NCBI GenBank assembly: GCA_025936825.1
Contig: JAICSO010000001.1
Location: 868,001 to 932,000, forward strand
DNA length: 64,000 bases
DNA from: Terriglobales bacterium
GTDB lineage: Bacteria; Acidobacteriota; Terriglobia; Terriglobales; Acidobacteriaceae
Direction: 5' to 3'
Shown in pieces: positions 8,585-18,070 of this stretch. Each line of letters begins with the position of its first letter. The stretch's first letter is position 1. A program made the position numbers and the translations under genes. A model generated the notes under the pieces. The model was not told where the DNA came from and ran no database searches. It was given only the letters and a program-made list of their open reading frames with translations.

Positions 8585-10459
8585 CTAGTGTGCCCGCACA
8601 ATGTCGGTCAGCAAGTCCGGCTTACTCTCGTCGCGAACCAGGTGCGGATATTTTTCGCCCTCGTGATAATCCAGACTAAAGGTCCGGAAGTAGTCGGTAT
8701 TTTCCACGAGCAGCTGCAGCGGTTCTTTGCTGTTCTTGCCAGCAGCCAGGGCATCGCGGAGGACCTGCGGAGTGAATCGACGGCCATTCACCGCGACAAC
8801 TTTCATTGCTGGACCAATCCCCGCTCGCGCGGATGGCATGCCCTCGACAGCGTCGATAACCTCGCCGTCTTCTTTGATGAGCAGCCCGATCGAATAAGAG
8901 GCGTCAATCTCGCGGTAGTCCTCTTCGCGGGCGCGGATCATCTCGCTCCGAGTCTCGTCGTACACCACTTTCCAACCGCTGCCTTCGATGCCACCAAATG
9001 GAGCATGCGCGTCGTGAGTGGTGAGGCGTTGCGTCCAGAAACCACGCCAATCATAGGGGACAATCTGGTTAAGGGCATTCACGACGTCATCGAAGGTATA
9101 GGTCTTCACCATGGGCGGGGTACTGGGAGCGCCGTGGAAGAGGTGGCAGAAATCGTCGATCGACTTCTTGCCCTTGGACTGCTCGCGAATGATGGTGTCG
9201 GCCCACAGCCAGTCGAGTTCACCTTCCTCATAGAAATCCGTGCTTCGGCGCCACGACTCCCACTGATGAGGAGCGAAGTAGAGTTCGGGAGCAAAGTCCG
9301 CGGTGTCTTGCAGGTTGCTCCACACGCGCCCCGTGTGATGATCCAACATTGCGGCAACGTGGGCCAGGTTTCCCCGGTACTGGTCAGGTGTCCAAATTCC
9401 GCTGCGCGCCGCCAGCAGGTCGCCCAGATACTCAGTTAGGCCCTCGTAAACCCATAGCAGATCGTCACGCATGTTCTGTTCGTAATCGGGGGTGGTCAGG
9501 TCTGCGGGGCGCCGGTACTTTCCATTCCACGAGTGCACGTATTCATGCGTGAGCAACGCCCCGTGCAACACGCGTAGCTGGGGATCGATCAAGGTGCGTT
9601 CATCGCTGCGGCTGTCATTGGACTCATGGTGTTCCAGTCCGAAATGCGCGACGTGGTCACTGAGCGTGTAGAGGAAGTGATAGTCGCGATAATGAGTCGC
9701 TCCGAATAGAGTGGTCGCCTGCTTAACCACGTTGCGGTAGTTGTCCCAAACATCGGAAGGCGGCTCGAGCGCCCCCGCGCTATCAGCGGCGACGTCGAGT
9801 TCCACCGGCGGAGTCTGTCCCTGGTTGAGGGGAACGGCTTTCAGGTATTCACCCGTGAGCACTGGGGAATCAATCAACGTGTAAAGCGAAGTCGTGCTGA
9901 AGTGAATCTCGTCGCCGCTTTGCGAGACCACCGGCAGAGGCGTCCCGACTTTCCAGCCCGCGGGTACGCGGAGTGACGCCGTGAAGTTGATCTGATCTGC
10001 CGTCCATCCCTTGGGATACAGCAGCAATTGGTTCCAACTAATCACCGCCAGTTTTGCAGTGGCGGAACGGCCGGAGGTATAGGCTCCTTCTTCCTGAGTC
10101 TCCGAGAGAAAGTCTAGAGTCGCGTGGATCTCGTTTACGCCGGGCGGGACTTCGACGTTAAAAGTCCAGCCGTCGTCGAGCGAGCGCCGCCATTTGAGGA
10201 TCTGCCCATTACCGGTGAACTTGATCCCGGCGGTGTCGATTATTGGACCACTGGGCGCGTGTTCGCCGGGAATCCATTTTGGATAGTAAAGGGTAAGCGT
10301 TCCGGGGCTGGCAGGGATCGTGAGCTGCGAATGAAATATCTTTTGCGGGGCGTCGGTGGCGTCCACGGAAAGATTAATGTTGGGAGCCGCGGCAGCGGTG
10401 GCTAGGACTGAAAACGTGGAAACAAACAGAAGGATTGCAGCGAGACGTGCCTGGGTCAC
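8585..10459 (-). CDS. M61 family (glycyl) aminopeptidase, exported
   Basis: About 624 residues from a GTG at 10457-10459, chosen because AGGAG lies 6 nt upstream and a clean signal peptide begins there (MTQARLAAILLFVSTFSVLATAAAA). An in-frame ATG further out (10486) lacks this spacing. Catalytic H-E-Y-V-H-S-W-N motif in the middle, matching the M61 HExxH zinc site, followed by a downstream glutamate motif (WVYEGLTEYLGDL) and a C-terminal PDZ region (GLLIKEDGEVIDAVEGMPS). Predicted periplasmic or secreted peptidase acting on N-terminal Gly/Ala peptides. Confidence 0.88.
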   Translation of the reverse strand: MTQARLAAILLFVSTFSVLATAAAAPNINLSVDATDAPQKIFHSQLTIPASPGTLTLYYPKWIPGEHAPSGPIIDTAGIKFTGNGQILKWRRSLDDGWTFNVEVPPGVNEIHATLDFLSETQEEGAYTSGRSATAKLAVISWNQLLLYPKGWTADQINFTASLRVPAGWKVGTPLPVVSQSGDEIHFSTTSLYTLIDSPVLTGEYLKAVPLNQGQTPPVELDVAADSAGALEPPSDVWDNYRNVVKQATTLFGATHYRDYHFLYTLSDHVAHFGLEHHESNDSRSDERTLIDPQLRVLHGALLTHEYVHSWNGKYRRPADLTTPDYEQNMRDDLLWVYEGLTEYLGDLLAARSGIWTPDQYRGNLAHVAAMLDHHTGRVWSNLQDTADFAPELYFAPHQWESWRRSTDFYEEGELDWLWADTIIREQSKGKKSIDDFCHLFHGAPSTPPMVKTYTFDDVVNALNQIVPYDWRGFWTQRLTTHDAHAPFGGIEGSGWKVVYDETRSEMIRAREEDYREIDASYSIGLLIKEDGEVIDAVEGMPSARAGIGPAMKVVAVNGRRFTPQVLRDALAAGKNSKEPLQLLVENTDYFRTFSLDYHEGEKYPHLVRDESKPDLLTDIVRAH

Positions 10460-10483
10460 TTGATCTCCTGGAGCGGCCTTACT

Positions 10484-10495
10484 CAAACGTTTGAA
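10484..10495. promoter_or_regulatory. 12-bp perfect palindrome TCAAACGTTTGA
   Basis: Lies in the divergent spacer between the M61 gene and tmk, 25 bp before the M61 GTG. Its size and symmetry fit an operator for a dimeric repressor, but a 12-bp palindrome may occur by chance; no regulator gene is adjacent. Confidence 0.35.
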
Positions 10496-10594
10496 TATAG
10501 CAGTGGCGATGTAGCTTCGCCACTCGGATACCGCCTGTGTAGTACACGTTTGGGGCGCGCGCGGGCTACGATTCGTGCTGGTATTATCGAGTCC

Positions 10595-11284
10595 GTGAGT
10601 TCGAGGCGCGGAACGTTTATCACCTTCGAAGGGCTCGACGGCTGCGGGAAAAGTACGCAGTTGGAACGATTAGCCGTGGTGCTTCGCAGCCGCGGTGTGG
10701 AAATTGTGGCAACTCGCGAGCCCGGCGGGACTGCAACCGGAGAACGAATTCGCCAATTGCTGCTCGACGTGCGAACGGCAGGACTGGATCCTCACGCGGA
10801 ACTTGCGCTTATGTTCGCTTCACGCGCGCAGCACTTGCGTGAGGTTATTCTGCCTGCTCTTGCTGCTGGCCAGGTTGTGCTTTGCGATCGTTTCACCGAT
10901 TCGAGTGAAGCCTACCAGGGCGGAGGAAGGAAACTCGGAAGCGCCGCTATTCTGGACCTGCATCGAATTCTGTGCGGAGGGCTGCAGCCTGACCTCACAA
11001 TCCTGATGGATTCTGATGTGGGTTCGAGCGTGGAGCGGGCGCGGCGCAGGAATCGCGATAGAAGTCCCGATATTGCCGACGAGAGCCGCTTTGAGAGCGA
11101 GAACCGGGCGTTCTTCACGCGAGTTCACAACGCATACCTGGAGATTGCGAAGCGCGAACCGCAACGGGTGTTGCTGGTAGACGCACGCGGCAGTGCGGAA
11201 CAAACGCATGGGAAGATTGTCGACCTCGTGCTTGCACGAATGAACGTTCCTGTCGAGCCCAGGAGGACGCGGAATGCCGGTTGA
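10595..11284 (+). CDS. tmk: Thymidylate kinase
   Basis: 229 residues from GTG 10595; the open frame extends upstream to 10460 but that part has no family similarity. P-loop G-L-D-G-C-G-K-S-T at residues 13-21, the DRx-type motif VLCDRFTDSSEAYQG, REPGGT and the LID region RARRRNRDRSPD. It phosphorylates dTMP to dTDP. It overlaps the following glycosidase-like gene by 11 bp. tmk is usually adjacent to holB; here they are separated by one 2.8-kb gene. Confidence 0.93.
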   Translation: MSSRRGTFITFEGLDGCGKSTQLERLAVVLRSRGVEIVATREPGGTATGERIRQLLLDVRTAGLDPHAELALMFASRAQHLREVILPALAAGQVVLCDRFTDSSEAYQGGGRKLGSAAILDLHRILCGGLQPDLTILMDSDVGSSVERARRRNRDRSPDIADESRFESENRAFFTRVHNAYLEIAKREPQRVLLVDARGSAEQTHGKIVDLVLARMNVPVEPRRTRNAG

Positions 11285-14108
11285 TCGCAGGCAGTTCCTC
11301 TCGAACGCTGCATTGGCGGCGGCGGCGCTCAAGACGAAACCTAAGGCGTGGATGCTGGCGCAGGCTGCCCGGCAGAACGCGGCTGTAGCGGACAGTTCCT
11401 ACGGGTCAGGATATTTCGGCAAGTGGATTGAAGATGAATTCGGGCTGCCTGCGTTTCACTATGCGTGTGACCAGACGTCTGATCCCAAGGCGGTGACGCA
11501 GGTCAATCCCGGAGTATTGACCTCGACGGAACACGTTTTCCAGGTAGGAAACGATCGCATTACCGCGGTGGCCTCGAACTACGGTCATGTTCGTGTCCGC
11601 CAGGATGAAGGCGCGCCGAAATTCCTCAACGATTACGCGCCCGAGCGCGGGTGGTTTGCGGGAGGATTCGGATATTTCACTGATGGCATGGTCAAGCTGA
11701 GTACCTATGGTGAAACAGATCCGAGATGGTCCGATCGGATTTTCGGAGCGGGATATTTCCGGAAGAAGGTTGTCAGCAGCAGGTACGAGGTTAATCAGGT
11801 TATCTTCGCACCGTTCGGGGACGACCCGGTGCTGCTTTCGCAAGTTACTATCACCAACCACCCTGGAGCTGCTGAAGCGAGAGGAATCCGCTGGATCGAG
11901 TACTGGGGCTGCCAACTCTATCAATTCTCGTTCCGGTCGTTCATGGAGCAGTTTGGTGGAAAGAGAATGCATGAACTCCGCCGCGATCTCGGAGCGAGAT
12001 TCTCGCATTCGTTCAAGAAGACATCGGATGGAGCGGTCCTGATCGAGAAGAAAGACTTCGATGGACGCGATCCCGCCGAAGAGAGGCAGTTCCAAGGGGT
12101 GGTCGCATATCTTGAAAAGAATCCCAACCCGTTTCTGGCACCACCCGAGAAGGACCTGCCCAACAGCGCAGTTTTCGACGATCTGAATCCGCCATCGACA
12201 TTCCTGGTTTCTCTCGATGCGCCTGCGGATGCGATGTCAACGAACGGAAAGAAGTTTTTTGGCCAGGGAGGAGTTGCAAAGCCGGACGGCCTGCGAACCG
12301 AATTGGACGGAGACCTCGACTCCGCCGGACCGGACAGCGCACTCCTGCTCGAACGCAAGTTCACGCTCAAGCCCGGCGAGAGCAAGACGCTCACTTTCCT
12401 GTACGGCTACATGACTTCGGGGTTCGATCTCGACGCGCTGATTGCCAAATATCGGCAGAGCGCGGCCACTGCGCTGCGGGATTCGTGCGCGCAGTGGAAG
12501 AAGAATGCGCTGCAGTTCAGCGTGCCAGACGAGCCTTGGGTCGAGCGCGAAACTGCTTGGAACTACTACTCACTGCGTAGCGGGTTCAGCTACGACGACT
12601 TCTTCCACGAACACATCGTGTCGCAGGCCAGCATTTATCAGTACGTGATGGGATTCCAGGGCGCCGCGCGCGATCCGCTGCAGCACGCCCTGCCGTTTCT
12701 GTTCACCGAACCGCGACTGGTGAGGGAAGTGCTCCGACACACACTCAAAGAAGTGCGCCCGGACGGATCGATTCCGTACGGAATTGTGGGCCACGGCATG
12801 CCAATGCCGACGGTTAGCGACAACTCCAGCGACATGCCCATGTGGCTGCTGTGGGTAGTGAGTGAGTACGTCCTCGCGACCCGCGACGTGCGTTTTTTGG
12901 ACTCTGATGTCGTCACGGCGTACGGAGGCGCGGCCAAAGCGGCGCATTGGGAAGGAGCCAATCGTGCATCCGTACGCAGTCTGCTGGCCCGCTGCTACAA
13001 GCACTTAACGGACGATGTCAAAACTGGCGAGCACGGCTTGATGCGCATGTTGCAGGATGATTGGAACGATGCCCTTGTCCAGGCATGGGTGCCTGCCAAT
13101 GACGTGAAGGAGTGCCTGGAAAAGGGCGAGAGCGTCGTCAATTCCGCGATGGCAGCGTACGTCTTCGATTACTATGCGCGCCTGCTCGCGTATGCGGGCG
13201 ACGACGAGCGGATCACGACGCCGATCAAACGTAAAGCGGAGGAACACCGTGCTGCGGTTCGCGCGCAATGGAATGGAAATTGGTTCAAACGTGCATGGCT
13301 TGGTCCGACAAACGGCTGGTTGGGAGAAAAGGGTCTCTGGCTCGAACCACAGCCGTGGACGATCATCGGCGCAACTGCGTCGCAAGAACAAATCCGCACC
13401 CTGGTTCAAAACTTGGATCAGCAGTTGCGGCGTGTGTCACCGATTGGGGCGGTGCAAATGAACGATAGCCCCGATCGCGTCACGCATGGCGTTTGGCCGA
13501 CAGAGCCGGGGACATCGATTGCGGGCGGCGTCTGGCCATCGCTGAACCAGACCCTCATCTGGGCCTTGGCCAAAGTTGATCCGGCAATGGCGTGGGATGA
13601 GTGGAAGAAGAATTCATTTGCGCGACATGCTGAAGTTTATCCGCAGGTCTGGTACGGAACCTGGAGCGGGCCAGATGTCCTAAACTCCGCCAGCAGCAAG
13701 CATCCTGGCGAAACTACAGGCGGCAAGCCGTTCGGGTGGACCGATTTCCCAGTTTTCAACATGCACACCCATGCATGTCCGCTGTACTCGGTGACTAAGC
13801 TGCTTGGATTGGAGTTCACGGAAACCGGAATTGCCCTTGCGCCCGCATTGCCGATCTCAACGTTCCGATTTGAGTCGCCGCTGGTCGCAATCATCAAGTC
13901 GGCGAATGGTTACGAAGGCTGGTATTCGCCGCAAAGTCAGAACACATACACCATTCGCATCAAACTTCCACCGGATGAACTCAAGCGGTTCGGTCGCATG
14001 GAAGTAAACGGGAATAAGTATCGCGCCAGAGTGGTAGATGGAGCCATAGAACTCCGCGGACTTGGAGGTGCGGGTACTCCGGTGAAGTGGGCGATCTCGC
14101 GAGGATAG
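11274..14108 (+). CDS. Tat-exported GH94/GH36-like glycoside phosphorylase or hydrolase
   Basis: 944 residues. N-terminal D-R-R-Q-F-L-S plus an alanine-rich stretch is a twin-arginine signal. The N-terminal half is a beta-sandwich-like domain with GGFGYFTDG and WIEYWGCQLYQ. The C-terminal part resembles an (alpha/alpha)6 barrel: GFQGAARDPLQHALP, DNSSDMPMWLLWVVSEYV and Q-D-D-W-N-D-A, which matches the GH94 DWND segment holding the general acid. Known GH94 phosphorylases are mostly cytoplasmic, so export is odd. It may be a hydrolase of the related GH36-type group. It is wedged between tmk and holB. Confidence 0.72.
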   Translation: MPVDRRQFLSNAALAAAALKTKPKAWMLAQAARQNAAVADSSYGSGYFGKWIEDEFGLPAFHYACDQTSDPKAVTQVNPGVLTSTEHVFQVGNDRITAVASNYGHVRVRQDEGAPKFLNDYAPERGWFAGGFGYFTDGMVKLSTYGETDPRWSDRIFGAGYFRKKVVSSRYEVNQVIFAPFGDDPVLLSQVTITNHPGAAEARGIRWIEYWGCQLYQFSFRSFMEQFGGKRMHELRRDLGARFSHSFKKTSDGAVLIEKKDFDGRDPAEERQFQGVVAYLEKNPNPFLAPPEKDLPNSAVFDDLNPPSTFLVSLDAPADAMSTNGKKFFGQGGVAKPDGLRTELDGDLDSAGPDSALLLERKFTLKPGESKTLTFLYGYMTSGFDLDALIAKYRQSAATALRDSCAQWKKNALQFSVPDEPWVERETAWNYYSLRSGFSYDDFFHEHIVSQASIYQYVMGFQGAARDPLQHALPFLFTEPRLVREVLRHTLKEVRPDGSIPYGIVGHGMPMPTVSDNSSDMPMWLLWVVSEYVLATRDVRFLDSDVVTAYGGAAKAAHWEGANRASVRSLLARCYKHLTDDVKTGEHGLMRMLQDDWNDALVQAWVPANDVKECLEKGESVVNSAMAAYVFDYYARLLAYAGDDERITTPIKRKAEEHRAAVRAQWNGNWFKRAWLGPTNGWLGEKGLWLEPQPWTIIGATASQEQIRTLVQNLDQQLRRVSPIGAVQMNDSPDRVTHGVWPTEPGTSIAGGVWPSLNQTLIWALAKVDPAMAWDEWKKNSFARHAEVYPQVWYGTWSGPDVLNSASSKHPGETTGGKPFGWTDFPVFNMHTHACPLYSVTKLLGLEFTETGIALAPALPISTFRFESPLVAIIKSANGYEGWYSPQSQNTYTIRIKLPPDELKRFGRMEVNGNKYRARVVDGAIELRGLGGAGTPVKWAISRG

Positions 14109-14118
14109 TAGAAGCCAT

Positions 14119-15216
14119 ATGGGATTTTCTGAGTTTCACGGAAACGCCGACGTTGTGCACCGCCTGCGGGAGATGTTGGCGCGCGACCGCTTTCCGCACG
14201 GCGTCATCCTCTCGGGGCCAAACGGTTCGGGCAAGTACACGCTGACGACGATGCTCGCTCGCGCCATGAATTGCCTGGAGCGGCCAACTACAGACGGCCT
14301 ACCCGACTTTTGCGGGCGCTGCTCGAATTGCGTGCGCATTGCCGAGGCGCAAGACCTTGATGCGCGTTGCGCCGAGGCGGTGGAAACGCGCGACTCACTG
14401 AAAGAAACCGAAAAGAAGGAAACGCGACTCTTTGTGCAAACGCATCCGGACGTTCTGGTCATTCCGCCCGATCCGCCCCAGATGATGATCAAGGTGGACC
14501 AAGTGCGCCGCGTCATCGAGCACATTTACTTCCGCCCGTCAGAAGGACGGGAACGCGTGTTCATCTTCACCGAGTCGGCATTCATGAAAGAGGCCGCCAA
14601 CTCGCTGCTCAAGGTTTTGGAAGAGCCGCCGGAGTTCGCGACGATCTTTTTGCTGGCCGAAAATGCGGGTGAACTGCTGCCAACGATCCGTTCGCGCTGC
14701 ATGGTGCTGCCACTGCGGTGTTTGCTAACCGAGGAAATCGAGCAATATCTGACGAAGCACCAGCCGGAGTGGAAGCCGGCGCAGCGAGCTCTGGTTGCCC
14801 GGCTCTCAGAGGGTGCCGTTGGGCGCGCCCGCAGCTTTGATCTCGCTGCTTACAGTCAGGCGCGGGAGCATGCCCTCACAATCCTGCGCACGGCACTGCG
14901 ATCGAGCGAGCACAGCGATCTTTTCAAAATGACGGAGACCTATCGCGCCGGCGCCGAAGGGCGACAGAAGACGGAAACACTCTTACGCTGTACCTATTCA
15001 TTGCTACAGGATCTGATGTTTCTCGAATCCGGCTCTCCGCAATTGGTCCGCAATACTGATATCGCAAGCGAATTGCAGAATCTAGCCCAGTCCGCGAATT
15101 TTGAGTGGCTGACGACCGCGACGGACAAACTCGGTGATGTCGAACGCGGCATGCGCCGCAACCTGCTGCGGTCATTATCGCTTGACGCATTTGAAGCCGC
15201 GCTGGAAAGGAGTTGA
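14119..15216 (+). CDS. holB: DNA polymerase III delta-prime subunit
   Basis: 365 residues, clamp-loader AAA+ subunit. Walker A-like G-P-N-G-S-G-K-Y-T at residues 31-39, a cysteine-rich zinc module (F-C-G-R-C-S-N-C), the segment IKVDQVRRVIEHIYFRPSEG, KEAANSLLKVLEEPPE and the sensor-like TIRSRCMVLPL. Delta-prime is a structural member of the clamp loader that opens the beta ring. Ten bp after the glycosidase-like gene; the following SDR gene starts 3 bp after its stop. Confidence 0.92.
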   Translation: MGFSEFHGNADVVHRLREMLARDRFPHGVILSGPNGSGKYTLTTMLARAMNCLERPTTDGLPDFCGRCSNCVRIAEAQDLDARCAEAVETRDSLKETEKKETRLFVQTHPDVLVIPPDPPQMMIKVDQVRRVIEHIYFRPSEGRERVFIFTESAFMKEAANSLLKVLEEPPEFATIFLLAENAGELLPTIRSRCMVLPLRCLLTEEIEQYLTKHQPEWKPAQRALVARLSEGAVGRARSFDLAAYSQAREHALTILRTALRSSEHSDLFKMTETYRAGAEGRQKTETLLRCTYSLLQDLMFLESGSPQLVRNTDIASELQNLAQSANFEWLTTATDKLGDVERGMRRNLLRSLSLDAFEAALERS

Positions 15217-15219
15217 TGC

Positions 15220-16020
15220 GTGCCAGAGCAAACGCTCGCGGGAAAAGTTGCAGTCGTTACTGGCGCGTCGATGGGGATCGGCGACGCGATTGCGAAGCTC
15301 TTTGCCGAGAATGGGGCGCGAGTGGCGCTCCTGTCACGCGACTCAGGCCGTGCCGAGGCAGCGCGCGCGCGCATCGGCTTCGCGGGCCAAACCATGGCGC
15401 TGGCTTGCGACGTGCGCCATCGCGAAGAAATCGACCGAGCAATCGGTCTCACGCTCCATCACTTCCAGAAAATTGATATCTGGGTGAACAACGCGGGACG
15501 AGGCATTTTGACCTCTCTCGACGGAGTCACCATGGCCGATGTCCGCGAGGTGTTCGACACGAACCTCTTTGGCGCACTCGAAGGCATGAAGGCGATCATT
15601 CCGGTCATGCGACAGCAAGGCGGCGGCGCGATCATCAATATTTCCAGCGTTGCTGGCCACATTCCGTTGCCGTTTCATCCGATCTACAGCGGTACGAAGT
15701 TCGCGATGAATGCAATCGGCAAAGCTGCCCGGATGGAACTGGCGGGTGCAGGGATCAACGTACTCACGGTCTGTCCGGGATATGTGCGCACGGACTTTGG
15801 CGTCAACGCGATCAAAGGTGAGGACTACAAGGCGGTACGACCCAAGTCTGTGCGCGGCATTTCTGTCGAACGCGTTGCCCGAGCCACCCTGCAGGGCTAT
15901 CTGAAAGGCAAGCGTGAAGTGGTGGTGCCGTGGTTCATGCATCCCGTGATCAAGCTGTACCAGTTGCTCCCAGGTGTGGTGGAGTGGGGTATGAAACGGA
16001 ATCTTCGCGGCAAATTGTGA
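15220..16020 (+). CDS. SDR family oxidoreductase 1
   Basis: 266 residues, GTG start at 15220 with AAAGGAG 7 nt upstream inside the holB end. NAD(P)-binding T-G-A-S-M-G-I-G at residues 13-20, N-N-A-G, catalytic S in INISSVAGHI and Y-S-G-T-K. The C-terminus VVVPWFMHPVIKLYQLLPG has an extra hydrophobic tail as in membrane-associated SDRs. Substrate unknown. Followed directly by a second SDR gene. Confidence 0.88.
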   Translation: MPEQTLAGKVAVVTGASMGIGDAIAKLFAENGARVALLSRDSGRAEAARARIGFAGQTMALACDVRHREEIDRAIGLTLHHFQKIDIWVNNAGRGILTSLDGVTMADVREVFDTNLFGALEGMKAIIPVMRQQGGGAIINISSVAGHIPLPFHPIYSGTKFAMNAIGKAARMELAGAGINVLTVCPGYVRTDFGVNAIKGEDYKAVRPKSVRGISVERVARATLQGYLKGKREVVVPWFMHPVIKLYQLLPGVVEWGMKRNLRGKL

Positions 16021-16038
16021 GTGGCAGAGGGGAACCGC

Positions 16039-16812
16039 ATGTCGAAAACTGGGAGGTATGCGCAATACCCCAGCTTGCAGGACAAGGTTGTCTTGATCAC
16101 GGGCGGCGCAACAGGGATCGGCGCGTCGATGGTAGAACATTTTGCGGCACAGGGCTCGCGCGTCGCTTTTCTCGATCTGGATGAATCGGCCGCAACCCAG
16201 TTGATCGAGAGCAGTAGGGGTGCGAAACATGCTCCTTTATTTCTGAAATGCGATCTCACTGACATCGCAACTTTGCGCAGCGCCATTCACCAGATTGATA
16301 GCAAACTGGGTCCCGTAAACGTGCTGGTGAACAATGCGGCACGAGACGACCGCCACAAAACGTCAGAAATCAGTCCCGAATATTGGGACGAGCGGATGGC
16401 CGTCAATCTGCGTCATCAATTCTTCGCGACGCAAGCGGTGGTACCGGGTATGACTCGAGAAGGTGGCGGATCCATCATTAACATGAGTTCGATCTCATGG
16501 ATCATTCCTTCGACCGGGTTACCCGCGTACGTCACGGCGAAGGCAGGTATTGTAGGCCTGACGAGAACGTTGTCACGTGAACTTGGCGAAGCCAACATTC
16601 GTGTGAACTGCGTGCTGCCAGGCGCAATCATGACCGAGCGGCAGCGGAAGCTTTGGTTTACGCCTGAGTACCTCGCCGAAGTGATGAAGGCGCAGGCGTT
16701 GAAACGCGAGCTACTGCCCGAAGATGTGGCGCGCCTAGTGCTGTTCCTCGCCGCCGACGACAGCGGGAGCATCACCGGCCAGAACTTCATTGTGGATGGC
16801 GGGTGGGTGTAA
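16039..16812 (+). CDS. SDR family oxidoreductase 2
   Basis: 257 residues from ATG 16039, preferred over the GTG at 16021 because GAGGGG ends 6 nt before it. T-G-G-A-T-G-I-G cofactor motif, N-N-A-A-R-D, MSSISWIIPSTGLPAYVTAKAG (catalytic S, Y-x3-K), and the end GSITGQNFIVDGGWV, typical of classical SDRs. About 30 percent alike to its upstream neighbour by eye. A sugar or polyol dehydrogenase-type role is possible, not provable. Confidence 0.87.
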   Translation: MSKTGRYAQYPSLQDKVVLITGGATGIGASMVEHFAAQGSRVAFLDLDESAATQLIESSRGAKHAPLFLKCDLTDIATLRSAIHQIDSKLGPVNVLVNNAARDDRHKTSEISPEYWDERMAVNLRHQFFATQAVVPGMTREGGGSIINMSSISWIIPSTGLPAYVTAKAGIVGLTRTLSRELGEANIRVNCVLPGAIMTERQRKLWFTPEYLAEVMKAQALKRELLPEDVARLVLFLAADDSGSITGQNFIVDGGWV

Positions 16813-16916
16813 CAAAGCGGTGAGCAGTGAGCGGCGAGCATCGAGCAGTGAGCATTGAGTACGACGCCGAGTCGAAATATTCTGTTGCCCTGCCGTCGAG
16901 AGCACTAGCCTACTTC

Positions 16917-17030
16917 AACGACCAACGACCAACGACCAACGACCAACGACCAACGACCAACGACCAACGACCAAGAGCCAAGAGCCAAAAGCCGAAAGCC
17001 AAGAGCCAAGAGCCAAGAGCCAAGAGCCTA
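16917..17030. repeat. Degenerate 7-bp tandem repeat
   Basis: About eight perfect tandem copies of CGACCAA followed by an array of GAGCCAA/AAGCCAA variants. The array runs straight into the TPR gene and its last copy supplies that gene's stop codon (CTA on the plus strand at 17028-17030). A looser GAGCAGTGAGC-type repeat precedes it at 16818-16858. Confidence 0.9.
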
Positions 17031-17336
17031 CCCCAGTTCCTCCAACATTCCCTGCATCTCGGATGCGGCATGAGAGTCCCGCTTGCGCTGGGCGGCGGCG
17101 ATTCCGTTCACCAGCATCTTCTTCGCTTCATCCACGCGGTTTGCCTTCACCAGAGTCTGCGCCGACATGAAATAGGCGGCAGGATAATCCGGATTCGTCG
17201 CTAACAACTTTCTGAATTCCTCCAGTGCTTGATCCGTGTGGCCGGAATTCGCAAACTCCATCGCGAGTCCGTACCGGGCGAGGACATTATTCGGATCTTG
17301 GGCGAGGATTTCCTGCAGGGTAGTGATGCGATCCAT
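17028..17336 (-). CDS. Small TPR protein
   Basis: 102 residues from the ATG at 17334-17336 (MDRITTLQEIL). Two tetratricopeptide repeats are visible: NNVLARYGLAMEFANSGHTD then YPAAYFMSAQTLVKANRVDE, followed by a helical end. TPRs mediate protein-protein contact. No signal peptide. Its stop codon lies inside the tandem repeat that follows, so its 3-prime end may have been reshaped by repeat growth. Confidence 0.8.
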   Translation of the reverse strand: MDRITTLQEILAQDPNNVLARYGLAMEFANSGHTDQALEEFRKLLATNPDYPAAYFMSAQTLVKANRVDEAKKMLVNGIAAAQRKRDSHAASEMQGMLEELG

Positions 17337-17439
17337 AAAGAGCAATCTAGCAGACTCGTAGCGGGGTGTGTCGACGTCCGAACGTAATCGAGTCGCGGTG
17401 GAAATCCTGTGCTAGGAAGCCGTTTCAGGAGTGAGTAGA

Positions 17440-17868
17440 ATGCCTCGAGGATTCAACGTGGCCTGTCCCTTCTTTTCGCCCAGCGATCGTGCTGACAACA
17501 TTGCCTTGCCTCATCCTGCGCGCCTGCCTTTGGGCGCGGCCTGGCGAGGAACCTGTGCAGCGCCTGGAGGCGAGCTGGTTCAGCTTGGGGCGGCGGAACT
17601 CGAGTCCTGCAATCTAGGGTATGCTTACGCGTGCCCTCGGTTGCCCGGGGACAGGGTTGCTGATGCTGTGCGATTCATTGTGAGCAGGCATTCGGTGGAT
17701 CGCCTCCAGTTGCAGTTTGTGCTTGAGGCAAAGCATCTTCCGGTCGCGTATGGAAATCTGGAATACGATCGAATTCTGTCGTGCTGGACGGCACCGCATT
17801 CTAGTCCTCGGATTCAGAAGCTCGCGGAATGTTTTTTGCGCACATACCTGGAGCGGAGCGCGTCCTAA
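17440..17868 (+). CDS. Hypothetical protein
   Basis: 142 residues; ATG 17440 has AGGAG 8 nt upstream (a GTG at 17431 is too close to that site). Not recognised. The middle (ESCNLGYAYACPRLPGD) and later DAVRFIVSRHS and LQLQFVLEAKHLPVAYGNLEYD look like real protein, with several Cys. The C-terminus SPRIQKLAECFLRTYLERS is helical. No membrane segment or known motif. Codon use resembles its neighbours. Confidence 0.6.
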   Translation: MPRGFNVACPFFSPSDRADNIALPHPARLPLGAAWRGTCAAPGGELVQLGAAELESCNLGYAYACPRLPGDRVADAVRFIVSRHSVDRLQLQFVLEAKHLPVAYGNLEYDRILSCWTAPHSSPRIQKLAECFLRTYLERSAS

Positions 17869-17954
17869 GAGCGGCTGAAGGAGTCTTCGGTACGGAAAAG
17901 CAGAATGCAAGCCGCCCGCAGGCGCTGAAGCGCGACCGATTTGAACGGCTAGGC

Positions 17955-18013
17955 GGCACGAGTGAACTCGTGCCCTTCCCGTTCGGCAACTGAACAGCAC
18001 GAGTAAACTCGTG
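17955..18013. repeat. Two related palindromes CACGAGT-RA-ACTCGTG
   Basis: First copy 17955-17974 is GGCACGAGT-GA-ACTCGTGCC, a perfect 9-bp hairpin with a 2-nt centre. Second copy 17998-18013 is CACGAGT-AA-ACTCGTG. They are 23 bp apart in the 202-bp spacer before the beta-propeller gene and look like a REP doublet. Confidence 0.75.
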
Positions 18014-18070
18014 ACCCTCTTTATAGCGGCTTGCTCGAGGTTCCATTCACGGCATCAGGAGCGACCACCA

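Noticed and set aside
16917-17030. Possible CRISPR array
   Set aside because: Units are 7 bp, contiguous and without spacers; a simple tandem repeat.
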